A DNA stretch of 64,000 nt from Methylobacterium thuringiense (GCF_022179645.1 NZ_BPRA01000004.1:60055-124054), one strand, 5' to 3'; shown: positions 10,076 to 17,264, counted from the stretch's first letter. Translations and numbers: made by a program. The notes: a model not told the origin generated them from the letters alone.

Positions 10076-10365
10076 GGACGCACCCCGACAGCAGCAAGCG
10101 CCTCATCCAGCTTCTCACCGGATGCCCCGGAGATGGCGGTGTCGGTATCCGGATCGCGGACGTCGCTGCGTATGGCGATCAGAGCCTCGACGCAGGGCTT
10201 CAGGGCGTTCCAGAGGCGCGTGACCGTCTCGGCCTCACGAAGATCACCGGGCCATGTGACGGAGCAGTGCTGGCCGTCTGCGGTCTCAAATTCGAGCCAG
10301 ACGCGATCGTTGTCGGCCCGGCCGAACAGCACGGGCTTCGGGGGGGTGAAGGCAGGCTTGGCCAC
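10072..10365 (-). CDS. Hypothetical phage protein
   Basis: 97 residues, GTG start with a GAGG-like site upstream, 4-base overlap with the HNH gene. The pattern VWLEFETADGQHCSVTWPGDL suggests a small beta sheet, followed by helices. No family is recognised. Confidence 0.6.
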   Translation of the reverse strand: MAKPAFTPPKPVLFGRADNDRVWLEFETADGQHCSVTWPGDLREAETVTRLWNALKPCVEALIAIRSDVRDPDTDTAISGASGEKLDEALAAVGVRP

Positions 10366-10373
10366 GGCGCACC

Positions 10374-11426
10374 TCAGTATTGGATCGTGACGAGGGGGAC
10401 CGCCCGGCGGGCGATCAAGACGATGGCGGCGCGCGCGTTCTCCGGATCGACGCCGCCGGCGACGAGCGCGGCCACGGCTTCGTTGTTGATCCGGGCGCAG
10501 CGACGCTTGTTCGCCTCGCGCGCGGCTGCGGCGGCGGCTTCCTGTCGGGCCTTCGCCTCGGCTTCGTCTCTCAGGCGGCGCTCGGTTTCGGCGGCTTGCC
10601 GCTCGGCCTCTGCGGCGCGGCGGCGGGCGTCCTCGGCTTCCTGCTGCAGCGCGCGCTCGCGGCGCTCGGCGGCATCGCGCTCGGCCTTGGCTGCAGCCTC
10701 GACCCGCGCCCGCTCAGCCTCAGCCTCACGCTCGACGCGAAGACGCTCCTCCTCCGCGGCCCGCGCCGCTTTGGTCCGCTCGGCCTCCGCCGCCTCGGCG
10801 CGGATCCGCTCGTCGCGCTCGCTGGCCGCCTGTGCGTCCGCCTCGGCGCGCAGCCGGACGAGCTCGACCTGCTCCGCCTCACGCCGCTCCAGGTCGACGA
10901 CCTGGGCGCGCAGCGACCGCAGCGTCTCGTCCTTCGTGCGGGCGTACTCGGCCTCGAATTCCTGGCAGGCCGGGCCAATCACGAAGGCCTCGACCTCGGC
11001 GATAGCCTCTCGGGTCAGCGCAACAGTCGCGTGCGGAGTGGCCGCCTGGGCCACGCTGGCGATGCTCGCCCGGTGCCCGGCGACGCGAGCGGCCTCGGCC
11101 TCCTCCCATCGCGTGAGCGGCGCCCGCACCTCGTCGCGCCAGCCGTCGAGCGTGTCGCGGACGAGCTTCCGGCTCGCGTCGATCTTCTTAGGAATCGCCT
11201 TCTGCTCGTCGGCGAGCGCCTTACCGACGTCCTCGAGGCGCGCCTTAGTCTGCGCGATCCGGAACGCAAAGGAGGCGATCTCCTTCCGGCCCTTCGGCGT
11301 GCTGACGTCGGCCGTGAAGCCGTCGATCTGCTCGCGGACCTTGGCGAGGAACGGGTCGATCGCCCGATCGGTGGTGAAGGCCTGCAGCGCTGTCTGCGCG
11401 GGGATGGTGACGAGCGCCTGTTCCAT
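10374..11426 (-). CDS. Long coiled-coil phage protein
   Basis: 350 residues starting MEQALVTIPAQTALQAF (TGATG overlap with the upstream stop). An N-terminal domain of ~150 residues (TDRAIDPFLAKVREQIDGF, STPKGRKEIASFAFRIAQTK) is followed by a ~150-residue Ala/Glu/Arg heptad coiled coil and a short C-terminal cap. This layout occurs in early proteins of many temperate phages, next to recombination or nuclease genes. TolA-like similarity is only compositional. Confidence 0.7.
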   Translation of the reverse strand: MEQALVTIPAQTALQAFTTDRAIDPFLAKVREQIDGFTADVSTPKGRKEIASFAFRIAQTKARLEDVGKALADEQKAIPKKIDASRKLVRDTLDGWRDEVRAPLTRWEEAEAARVAGHRASIASVAQAATPHATVALTREAIAEVEAFVIGPACQEFEAEYARTKDETLRSLRAQVVDLERREAEQVELVRLRAEADAQAASERDERIRAEAAEAERTKAARAAEEERLRVEREAEAERARVEAAAKAERDAAERRERALQQEAEDARRRAAEAERQAAETERRLRDEAEAKARQEAAAAAAREANKRRCARINNEAVAALVAGGVDPENARAAIVLIARRAVPLVTIQY

Positions 11427-11575
11427 CACGGCACCTCATGGCCAGCGGCGCGGCCGCGGCGTGCGCGTTGCTCCCGCCGGTCGAGCTCAAGGACGATCAG
11501 CGGAATGGCCGCGATGGCGCCGACCGACAGGCCGACGAACACGAAGCTGGCGAGAGCGAGGGCAGGGGAGTTCAT
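11426..11575 (-). CDS. Small single-pass membrane protein
   Basis: A 49-residue peptide starting MNSPALALASFVFVGLSVGA. One hydrophobic segment (residues ~4-28) precedes a charged tail ELDRREQRARRGRA, predicting an inner-membrane anchor with a cytoplasmic C-terminus. It overlaps both neighbouring genes by a few bases. The function is unknown. Confidence 0.55.
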   Translation of the reverse strand: MNSPALALASFVFVGLSVGAIAAIPLIVLELDRREQRARRGRAAGHEVP

Positions 11576-11847
11576 GCTGCCCTCCGTTCCGGCTCTGCGT
11601 CGCATGCAGCGAAGCCCGGCAGCGGGACCCCGAGGAAGCGCAGGAGATCGCCGCGCTTCGGGATCCAGGCCTCGGGGCACCCGAAGAATCGCGCCGGGAG
11701 CACGGCACCTTTAGGAAACCGGACCGGGCACGCGCTGACGTGCCAAGCGATCCCCCGTGCATCGATCTCGACTTGACCGACGATCTGATCATCGTCGTCC
11801 AGAATGAACTCGATACCGTGGTGGCTTGGGGTGAGGGACCAGGGCAT
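11572..11847 (-). CDS. Hypothetical phage protein
   Basis: 91 residues from MPWSLTPSHHGIEFILDDDD; a beta-rich acidic N-terminus and a Pro/Arg/Phe C-terminal half (RFPKGAVLPARFFGCPEAW). ATGA overlap with the next gene. No domain is recognised. Confidence 0.6.
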   Translation of the reverse strand: MPWSLTPSHHGIEFILDDDDQIVGQVEIDARGIAWHVSACPVRFPKGAVLPARFFGCPEAWIPKRGDLLRFLGVPLPGFAACDAEPERRAA

Positions 11848-12503
11848 CAGGCGGCGCTCCCCTCTGCTGCTGCAGCGATCGGCGCCAGCGCGGCTACGAG
11901 GCGACCCGGGGCACCGACGGTCCGCAGGACATCAGCAAGCCACCCGGCATCACCCGGAGCGACGTGAAGCCGGCACGTGGTGCTCGCGAGCATCGCAGTG
12001 CGGAGGATGGCGGCAGCGCGCGCCTCACCGGCAGCGTCCAGCGCCTCGATCGCGGCGATCAGCTCAGGCGTCAGGCATTCGATGGCCGTGCCGGCGGGCG
12101 GGACGCGCCCGGCGATCTCGTCAAGGCGGTCGAGGCCCAGCACGAACCCGTTGAGCCGCCGGAGCACGTTGCCCAGCAGAACCGCGTCTCCGGTGTTGAT
12201 CCAGACGACGACGTGGCCCGGTCGCTTCCAGGAGGTCTCGGCCTTGTCGAGGACCGCGAGGGCGCGGCCGACGTTGACGGTGACGACTGGGTCGGCCGGC
12301 TCGCGCTCCAGAAGGCCGCGGCCGCGGGCGACGAGGCCGGCGTGGTCGTCAGCGGCGAAGAAGACCGCTTGAGCCCGTGCGTTCCGCTCGCGCTTGGCGG
12401 CCACGTTCTGGCGCGCGATGCGAGCCCGGCTGCTCTTGCGGCTCTGCCCGTAGGCATAGCGCTCGGCAACGGCAGTGACGGTGAGGTTGCGATCGCAGAA
12501 CAT
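11847..12503 (-). CDS. Hypothetical phage protein
   Basis: About 218 residues from MFCDRNLTVTAVAERYAYG. The basic N-terminal segment (QSRKSSRARIARQNVAAKRERNARAQ) could contact nucleic acid; the rest is Ala/Val/Leu-rich alternating strands and helices. It begins at the TGATG overlap with a 37-residue membrane peptide gene. No family is recognised. Confidence 0.6.
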   Translation of the reverse strand: MFCDRNLTVTAVAERYAYGQSRKSSRARIARQNVAAKRERNARAQAVFFAADDHAGLVARGRGLLEREPADPVVTVNVGRALAVLDKAETSWKRPGHVVVWINTGDAVLLGNVLRRLNGFVLGLDRLDEIAGRVPPAGTAIECLTPELIAAIEALDAAGEARAAAILRTAMLASTTCRLHVAPGDAGWLADVLRTVGAPGRLVAALAPIAAAAEGSAA

Positions 12504-12616
12504 CACAGCCACCCGTTTGCACGAGCGCAGGCGACAGCGACGGCGGGGCCGCCGACGGTGATCATGAGGCCGAGAAGGCCGATCGCGATAGCGGTGAGAT
12601 CGATCCGGGTGGCCAT
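12503..12616 (-). CDS. 37-residue membrane peptide
   Basis: A small frame, MATRIDLTAIAIGLLGLMIT followed by VGGPAVAVACARANGWL, fits exactly between two coupled genes: its ATG follows the upstream stop by 3 bases and its stop overlaps the next ATG (TGATG). It encodes one transmembrane helix. Like the 49-residue peptide further along the operon, it may act on the cell envelope early in infection. Confidence 0.55.
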   Translation of the reverse strand: MATRIDLTAIAIGLLGLMITVGGPAVAVACARANGWL

Positions 12617-12619
12617 GGC

Positions 12620-12964
12620 TCAGCACCCCATCCGACGCTCGGCCTCGGAGTAGGCGGCGTCTTCAGCGTCGAAGCGCTCGTCGTCTTCCAGGGTCTGGAT
12701 CTGCTGGGCAGTCATGCGGCTGTAGTCAGCCACCATCGCCTTGCCGTCGCCGTCGCACGCATCGCAGGTGCGATCGTAGGTGCCGGCCATGTACTCGTCG
12801 AAGAAGTCCGGCCCCTGATCGGCCATCTCGTCGGACGTGTAGGCGCCGAGATAAGCGGAAGACTTGCCGTGCCCCGAGCAGCACGAGCAAATTTCGAACT
12901 TGAAGGGGAGAAGGACGATATTGCCTTCGTCGGTTGTGATGTGGGGCTGTCTGATCTTGGACAC
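12620..12964 (-). CDS. Zinc-finger protein, first gene of the leftward operon
   Basis: 114 residues, GTG start with GGAG eight bases upstream. Two DnaJ-type CxxCxGxG-like motifs (CSCCSGHGK and CDACDGDGK), 39 residues apart, predict zinc binding. The C-terminal tail is acidic (QTLEDDERFDAEDAAYSEAE). It lies just downstream of the strong leftward promoter with two operators, so it should be among the first proteins made after induction. Confidence 0.65.
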   Translation of the reverse strand: MSKIRQPHITTDEGNIVLLPFKFEICSCCSGHGKSSAYLGAYTSDEMADQGPDFFDEYMAGTYDRTCDACDGDGKAMVADYSRMTAQQIQTLEDDERFDAEDAAYSEAERRMGC

Positions 12965-13002
12965 GGGGCGGCTCCATCGGCTCGGTGAGCGGCGATGGAG
13001 GT

Positions 13003-13031
13003 AGGCTAAGTGGGTTCTATCCTACTGTCAA
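13003..13031 (-). promoter_or_regulatory. Leftward early promoter (PL-like)
   Basis: Read leftward: a perfect -35 TTGACA (13026-13031), a 17-base spacer, and -10 TAGCCT (13003-13008). The 16-bp operator fills the spacer, so repressor binding would block polymerase directly. It drives the operon starting at 12964. Confidence 0.7.
13010..13025. promoter_or_regulatory. Repressor operator OL1
   Basis: GTGGGTTCTATCCTAC, a 16-bp pseudo-palindrome sharing the pattern GTRGG-N6-CCTAC with the sites at 13039-13054 and 14200-14215. It sits inside the leftward promoter spacer. Confidence 0.75.
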
Positions 13032-13038
13032 TGATTAA

Positions 13039-13054
13039 GTGGGATTAAACCTAC
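13039..13054. promoter_or_regulatory. Repressor operator OL2
   Basis: GTGGGATTAAACCTAC, centred 29 bp from the neighbouring operator (almost three helical turns) and just upstream of the -35 box, a spacing that would allow cooperative binding. It overlaps the final codon and stop of the gene ending at 13051. Confidence 0.75.
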
Positions 13055-13293
13055 GCGATGGGCTCGAGGTCATCGTCCTGGCGGATGCTGACCATCGTCG
13101 CAATCGGGTTATCGCATTGGCCGCAGGCAAACGTCTGCCGACGCAGCCATGCGCTCTCCAGCAGCTCATCAATGTCGGTTGGGGCATCTTCGACGTCGGG
13201 CGAGATCAGCTCGCGGCACGTGATCTTGAGGCAGTTGTGGCACCGCAGGCGAAGGGTGAAGGCGGCACGCACCGTCGAGACCTCGTGAAACAT
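13051..13293 (-). CDS. Small zinc-ribbon protein
   Basis: 80 residues from MFHEVSTVRAAFTLRL, with a GGGGGGAG ribosome site. CHNC and CGQC knuckles about 35 residues apart predict a zinc ribbon. It lies between the repressor gene and the leftward promoter and is probably co-transcribed with the repressor, so it could be expressed in the lysogen. Confidence 0.6.
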   Translation of the reverse strand: MFHEVSTVRAAFTLRLRCHNCLKITCRELISPDVEDAPTDIDELLESAWLRRQTFACGQCDNPIATMVSIRQDDDLEPIA

Positions 13294-13412
13294 CGAACGC
13301 TCCCCCCAAGCAGGTTTGTTCTAGTTTCGTTCTCATTTGCGGGCGTGTCGAATCCTTTCCCCGACCCGGCGCGCCGAAATTTTTGCAGCCTGTGGACGAT
13401 ACCGAGAAACGC

Positions 13413-14159
13413 CTATCGGCGGCGTGGCTTATTGCGAGGCACCGGTGTGGAGATCCTGCGGACGATCCCCATGACCTTCACCTCGACGCCGTCATTCGCT
13501 GCCGGGTCATCGTAAACGACGATCGTCTCGTGCCGGGTTGCCGTCGAGCGCGGCTGGAACTCGTTGCGATCATCGTAGGTCACGACTTCCTTCACCGACC
13601 ACTCGCGGGTCAGGCCGCCGTTCCTTGTGCGCTCGAGCGCTACGATCATGCCGTCCATCAGCGGCAGGCCGGTGTCGTCAAAATCCACGCAGATGATGAC
13701 GGCGCCAGGTGGGATCGGTGGCTCTGAGCGGTTCATCGAGTCGCCGACGACGTCGAGAGCAAACATCCGAGCGCGCGGGAACTCGTCGTCAGCCTGCTCG
13801 AGGAGGAAGTCTCGCTCGGAATCGTCGAATTCGAGCACCTCGCGAAATTCACCGGCTTCGACCCGTCCGACCTTCGGCACGGTGATCAGCTCCCTAGTGC
13901 TCGGCGCCGCCTCTGACGGAAGGCTGGGGTCCTCCGTCTCGCCATTGAGATAGGCGGCCGTGGTCTGCAGCACAGCGGCAAGCTTCGGCATGAGCCGGGA
14001 AGTGACGGTCTTCTTGCCGTCCGGCTTGACGATGTCTCGGATGTAAGTGCGCTCGAGGTCGCCCTTGGTCGCGGCCTCGACCGGGCCGAGATTGAGGTGA
14101 TCCAAGCGCGCCTGGACGCGCTGAGCGAGTGTTGCAGCCATGTAGGTTTTGTCCAACAT
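13413..14159 (-). CDS. CI/LexA-type phage repressor (S24 self-cleaving)
   Basis: About 248 residues. An N-terminal helix-turn-helix (LAQRVQARLDHLNLG, then SRLMPKLAAVLQTT) is followed by a peptidase S24 domain: cleavage site Ala-Gly in GRVEAGEFREV, catalytic Ser in VVGDSMNRSEPP, catalytic Lys in EWSVKEV. RecA-stimulated self-cleavage would relieve repression after DNA damage. In-frame ATGs also exist at 14210 and 14141; 14159 has GGAGG close upstream, though tightly spaced. The divergent partner starts at 14229, and the shared region holds an operator. Confidence 0.9.
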   Translation of the reverse strand: MLDKTYMAATLAQRVQARLDHLNLGPVEAATKGDLERTYIRDIVKPDGKKTVTSRLMPKLAAVLQTTAAYLNGETEDPSLPSEAAPSTRELITVPKVGRVEAGEFREVLEFDDSERDFLLEQADDEFPRARMFALDVVGDSMNRSEPPIPPGAVIICVDFDDTGLPLMDGMIVALERTRNGGLTREWSVKEVVTYDDRNEFQPRSTATRHETIVVYDDPAANDGVEVKVMGIVRRISTPVPRNKPRRR

Positions 14160-14191
14160 GGCCTCCGACAACGCGAGTGGGATGTACCCCA

Positions 14192-14220
14192 TTGACGAAG
14201 TAGGATTCATCCTACATTAC
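14192..14220 (+). promoter_or_regulatory. Rightward early promoter (PR-like)
   Basis: -35 TTGACG (14192-14197), 17-base spacer, weak -10 CATTAC (14215-14220). The operator lies in the spacer exactly as in the leftward promoter. The predicted start point falls within a few bases of the ATG at 14229, implying a leaderless message. Confidence 0.55.
14200..14215. promoter_or_regulatory. Repressor operator OR
   Basis: GTAGGATTCATCCTAC, the most symmetric of the three sites (arms GTAGGA/TCCTAC). A weaker relative, GTGGGATGTACCCCAT, lies at 14178-14193. Confidence 0.8.
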
Positions 14221-14228
14221 TGTTCGTC

Positions 14229-14558
14229 ATGGAACGCGAACTGGCTGCCCATCTTCTGCTCGTTGCCCAGGCCTTCGCTGACGAGAAGGACCTGAGCTTG
14301 ACGACGCTTGGTCGGCTGGCGGCTTGGGACGGCCGGTTCTTCGAGAACATTGCCGACCCGTCGAAGACCTTCACAGCCCGCAAGTACGACGAGGTGCTGG
14401 CGTACTTCTCAGCCCATTGGCCAGAGGACGGTCCGGCTTGGCCCGAGCACATCAGCCGCCCTGATCGCGACGAGTGGACTCGGATCGTCGCCAAGGCCGC
14501 GGCCCGGATCGCCGCCAAGCGCGCGCCCCAACCCGAGACCGCGGGAGCGGCGGCATGA
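14229..14558 (+). CDS. First rightward early protein (Cro position)
   Basis: 109 residues from MERELAAHLLLVAQAFADEK, with a helix-turn-helix-like segment (SLTTLGRLAAWDGRFFENIA). It occupies the Cro position opposite the repressor. No Shine-Dalgarno is visible and the promoter is so close that translation is probably leaderless, as for lambda cI. A Cro-like role is inferred from position; relatives of this type are common in alphaproteobacterial prophages. Confidence 0.7.
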   Translation: MERELAAHLLLVAQAFADEKDLSLTTLGRLAAWDGRFFENIADPSKTFTARKYDEVLAYFSAHWPEDGPAWPEHISRPDRDEWTRIVAKAAARIAAKRAPQPETAGAAA

Positions 14559-14719
14559 TCGGCCGCTCTCACTCTCTCTCGCCCGCCAAGGGCATCGCCA
14601 TCGGCTTCGGCATCTCGATCGCCTTGTGGCTCGCCATCGTCGCGAGCGTCATCGGCATGGCGCACGACAAGGCCAGCCGCGGCGAGCTGCCGACTCTCGC
14701 TCGCGAGGTCACGCGATGA
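14555..14719 (+). CDS. Small membrane protein
   Basis: 54 residues (MIGRSHSLSPAKGIAIGFGI then a hydrophobic stretch SIALWLAIVASVIGMAHDK). One membrane helix, ATGA-coupled to both neighbours. Confidence 0.55.
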   Translation: MIGRSHSLSPAKGIAIGFGISIALWLAIVASVIGMAHDKASRGELPTLAREVTR

Positions 14720-14820
14720 CCATGTCGAGCCGGACCCGATCGCTGCTCGCGGGGGCGCTGGTCGCCTTTATCGCAGCTGCGCCGGTCGCCTTCCTGGCGA
14801 TCGCTTGGTGCGCGCCATGA
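14716..14820 (+). CDS. 34-residue membrane peptide
   Basis: MTMSSRTRSLLAGALVAFIA followed by AAPVAFLAIAWCAP: a basic N-terminus and one hydrophobic helix. ATGA overlaps upstream and downstream support translation. The function is unknown. Confidence 0.5.
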   Translation: MTMSSRTRSLLAGALVAFIAAAPVAFLAIAWCAP

Positions 14821-15092
14821 GCGCCGCCATTGTCCATTCGCGCCATCTCGGCGCGTCCGAGGCCCACCTGGGCACGCTCAACTCGAGCGTTTCCTCCCCT
14901 GACTGCCGGAGCCTCAGTGCTCCGGCCTTTTCGGACCTCGCCGTACCAAACCACCCCATCCCGGATCAGCGCCGCCAAGCGCCGTCGGGCTTCGACCTGT
15001 CGTCTCTCTCGCGCGTCCGCCCCTGCCGCCAAGCCGGCGGTCGCGCTGCTGTTCGTCGTGCGTATCCCGTCAACAATTCCGGGCTCCGCTGA
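14817..15092 (+). CDS. Possible small phage protein
   Basis: 91 residues from MSAAIVHSRHLGASEAHLGT with an ATGA overlap, then Pro/Ser/Arg-rich sequence without pattern. The overlap is the main support; the second half reads like untranslated DNA. Low confidence. Confidence 0.35.
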   Translation: MSAAIVHSRHLGASEAHLGTLNSSVSSPDCRSLSAPAFSDLAVPNHPIPDQRRQAPSGFDLSSLSRVRPCRQAGGRAAVRRAYPVNNSGLR

Positions 15093-15093
15093 G

Positions 15094-15531
15094 ATGTCCG
15101 CCGTGTCCTTCACCTCCAAAGGTCTCCTGGGCCGCACCCCTTCGATGCACACAGCATCGGAGAAGGTCATGCGAAAATCTGGGGTGTTCTTGCGAAACAT
15201 TGGGGTAATCGAACCCCAAACTTTCGCAGTGCGGATTGCTGAGTTTCTACGTGGGATCCATGCGACGAAGACGGCGTCGTGTGTCGAGGCCGACACCGGC
15301 ATCTCACACAAGACGGTCAGCAAGTGGCTGGAGGGCGCGTCTTCGCCTTCGGGCAACGCCTACCACCGCCTGATCGAGGTCTACGGGCCGGAGCTGTTCT
15401 GCTTCATCTCGCCCGACGCTTCACCGGACTCGCTCCAGGAAGCCGCGCGCATCTGCCGGCAGTCGCGCCTCGAGCGCCACGCCGCATCGATTCGCCAGCA
15501 GCTCACCGATGTCCGGGAGGGCCGCGCGTGA
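15094..15531 (+). CDS. Small HTH regulator (start uncertain)
   Basis: 145 residues from the ATG, or about 100 from an in-frame GTG at 15229. The conserved part is AVRIAEFLRGIHATKTASCV followed by a helix-turn-helix ADTGISHKTVSKWLEGA and a C-terminal helical part. The first ~45 codons contain the three-copy 16-bp repeat, suggesting that DNA is regulatory and that translation begins at the GTG. Probably a transcription factor of the early region. Confidence 0.6.
   Translation: MSAVSFTSKGLLGRTPSMHTASEKVMRKSGVFLRNIGVIEPQTFAVRIAEFLRGIHATKTASCVEADTGISHKTVSKWLEGASSPSGNAYHRLIEVYGPELFCFISPDASPDSLQEAARICRQSRLERHAASIRQQLTDVREGRA
15170..15228. repeat. Three-copy 16-bp repeat (operator or iteron-like)
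   Basis: Pattern TGCGAAA-N3-TGGGGT at 15170-15185 and 15191-15206 (21 bp apart, two helical turns), and the same pattern inverted at 15213-15228. Ends match exactly in all three; only the central three bases vary. It lies immediately upstream of the GTG start candidate of the HTH gene. Confidence 0.75.
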
Positions 15532-15725
15532 TTTCAGCCATCATCGCTCGCCTCACGGCTTCGGCTCTCCGCGGCGCTGCCGTCGTCCTGCTCTGGATCG
15601 GCGACTTCGCGACGCCCGTGCTCGCCGCCTCTCGGTTCTGCGACGACCGCGCCCGGGAATGGGATCCGCGCCTCTGGGATCGCAACGAGGACGATCGCAC
15701 CGACACACGGGAGCGACGCCCATGA
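15528..15725 (+). CDS. Small membrane-associated protein
   Basis: 65 residues with a GTG start (GTGA overlap). A hydrophobic N-terminal half (LTASALRGAAVVLLWIGDFA) is followed by a charged tail (DDRAREWDPRLWDRNEDD). Resembles a signal anchor plus soluble tail; the function is unknown. Confidence 0.5.
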   Translation: MISAIIARLTASALRGAAVVLLWIGDFATPVLAASRFCDDRAREWDPRLWDRNEDDRTDTRERRP

Positions 15726-16033
15726 CCGATCGCGAGCGCCTTCCCGGTCGCCGGGACTCGACCATCGTCGAGTTCTTCCACGACAACATCCACTACACGG
15801 CCGGCTTCTCCCGCTTTGCCGACGGCCGCCTTGCTGAGGTGTTCCTCAATGGCGGCAAGCTCGACTCGCAGACGGACGTCTTCGCCCGCGACTGCGCCAT
15901 CGCTGCATCGCTCGCGCTGCAGAGCGGATGCCCGGCGGACGACCTCCGCGCTGCCCTGACGCGCACCGGCGCCGGTGGTGCGGCCGGCGCGCTCTCAGTC
16001 GCCCTCGATTGCATCGCGGAGGTCGCGTCTTGA
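15722..16033 (+). CDS. TSCPD-domain protein
   Basis: 103 residues from MTDRERLPGRRDSTIVEFFH. The segment FADGRLAEVFLNGGKLDSQT followed by ASLALQSGCPADDLRAALTR matches the TSCPD domain, found at the C-terminus of class II ribonucleotide reductases and as free-standing phage proteins. A zinc- or nucleic-acid-binding accessory role is possible. Confidence 0.7.
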   Translation: MTDRERLPGRRDSTIVEFFHDNIHYTAGFSRFADGRLAEVFLNGGKLDSQTDVFARDCAIAASLALQSGCPADDLRAALTRTGAGGAAGALSVALDCIAEVAS

Positions 16034-16353
16034 CCCGCGAACCCGAACTCACGGGCTCCGGCCTGCGTCTGCCCACGGCCGACGGCCGCTCCGTCACCAT
16101 CGCGCTCGCGGCCGTGCCCGGCGGCATTGCGCTGGTCATCGCCGACCCCTGCGCCGTCAACGCGACCACGGGCGAGCTCGCGCCGATCGCGGTCGACTAC
16201 CTGCTCTCGATCACGGCTTTCGAACACCTGCGCGAGCGCGGCGCCCTCGTCATCGACGACGCGAAGAAGCTCGCCGCCGAAGCAGAGCCGAACGAGCCGC
16301 GCGTGCCGCGGCGCGAGCCCGAGCTTCCCGCTGTCGTCAGCGCCCACGCCTGA
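16030..16353 (+). CDS. Hypothetical phage protein (TTG start)
   Basis: About 107 residues. The only start consistent with the operon's overlaps is TTG at 16030 (TTGA). Sequence LTGSGLRLPTADGRSVTIAL, then AVPGGIALVIADP, predicts a beta-rich fold. No domain is recognised. Confidence 0.5.
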   Translation: MTREPELTGSGLRLPTADGRSVTIALAAVPGGIALVIADPCAVNATTGELAPIAVDYLLSITAFEHLRERGALVIDDAKKLAAEAEPNEPRVPRREPELPAVVSAHA

Positions 16354-16401
16354 ACTTCCGCCGGCGGGCGGATCCCGCCTTCAACAATCGGAGCATCGAC
16401 C

Positions 16402-16896
16402 ATGTCCGAGGTCCATCGCCTTCAGCCCCAGGCCCACCGGGACGACGGCACCAGCTTCAATCCTCTCGTCGCGCTGACGGTCGACATCGTCACCGCCTAC
16501 GTCTCGCACAACGCGGTGAGCCAGCGGGATCTGCCGGCGCTGATCCGCGACACGCACGCGGCGATCTTCGGCCTGGGCCGGCCGGTGGTCGAGGCCGACC
16601 AGGCGGCCGCGGAAATCGAGAAGCCGACCCCGGCCCAGATCCGCAAGTCGATCACGCCCGACGCGCTGATCAGCTTCGTCGACGGCAAGCCCTACAAGTC
16701 GATGAAGCGGCACCTGGGCACGCACGGCCTCGACCCGCACACCTACCGCCAGCGCTACGGCCTGCCGTCCGACTACCCGATGGTCGCGCCGAACTATTCG
16801 GCGGCCCGCTCGGCGCTCGCGAAGGCCGCCGGCCTCGGTGTGCCCGGCGGCCGCGGCCCGGCGCCCGACACGGCCGGCAACTCTCTCGCCGCCTAA
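16402..16896 (+). CDS. MucR/Ros-family transcriptional regulator lacking the zinc cysteines
   Basis: 164 residues. The C-terminal part (YKSMKRHLGTHGLDPHTYRQ, then YGLPSDYPMVAPNYSAARSA) is diagnostic of the alphaproteobacterial MucR/Ros family. In classical Ros the zinc finger starts CxxC; here those positions are Ser and Asp (SFVD), while the downstream His residues are kept. Zinc-free members exist in rhizobia, so it may still bind DNA. MucR proteins repress AT-rich promoters and, in Caulobacter and relatives, act in the cell-cycle circuit. Confidence 0.88.
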   Translation: MSEVHRLQPQAHRDDGTSFNPLVALTVDIVTAYVSHNAVSQRDLPALIRDTHAAIFGLGRPVVEADQAAAEIEKPTPAQIRKSITPDALISFVDGKPYKSMKRHLGTHGLDPHTYRQRYGLPSDYPMVAPNYSAARSALAKAAGLGVPGGRGPAPDTAGNSLAA

Positions 16897-16982
16897 CCCC
16901 CAAACGAAAACCGCCCGGGCCTCATCCGCAAAGCGAGGCACCGGGCGGCCACAGCAGAACACTCTGCCAGGAGCGCCAGTAC

Positions 16983-17261
16983 ATGACCACGAACACCGCA
17001 AATCAGCAAGCCGCCACGTCGACGTCTGAGGCCGTCGCCGCCGACGAGCTGCGCCAGTTCATCGAGCGCCTTGAGCGCCTCGAAGAAGAGAAGACGGGGA
17101 TTGGCGGCGACATCAAGGAGGTCTTCCAGGAGCTCCGCGGTCGAGGCTTCGACGTGAAAGCGGTGCGGGCGATCCTGCGTCGCAGAAAGAAGGACCGCGC
17201 CGAGATCCAAGAGGAGGAGGCGATCCTCGAAATGTACCTTCAGGCTCTGGGCGAGATCTGA
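16983..17261 (+). CDS. GapR/DUF2312 (UPF0335) nucleoid-associated protein
   Basis: 92 residues. The core ADELRQFIERLERLEEEKTG, GFDVKAVRAILRRRKKDRAE, EEEAILEMYLQALG matches DUF2312 along its whole length. In Caulobacter this family is GapR, a tetrameric clamp for overtwisted DNA needed for replication and chromosome organisation. A phage copy beside replication genes suggests help in unwinding or topology control of phage DNA. A GGAG site precedes the ATG. Confidence 0.9.
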   Translation: MTTNTANQQAATSTSEAVAADELRQFIERLERLEEEKTGIGGDIKEVFQELRGRGFDVKAVRAILRRRKKDRAEIQEEEAILEMYLQALGEI

Positions 17262-17264
17262 GCC

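Noticed and set aside
10374-11426. Assignment of the coiled-coil protein as TolA or a colicin import protein
   Set aside because: The similarity is only Ala/Glu/Arg composition; there is no membrane anchor or TolA C-terminal domain.
9853-11967. A 704-codon rightward frame opposite the coiled-coil gene
   Set aside because: Its Ala/Ser/Arg monotony is the complement of the repetitive Ala/Glu/Arg coiled coil encoded leftward; there is no ribosome site and the leftward genes show tight overlaps.
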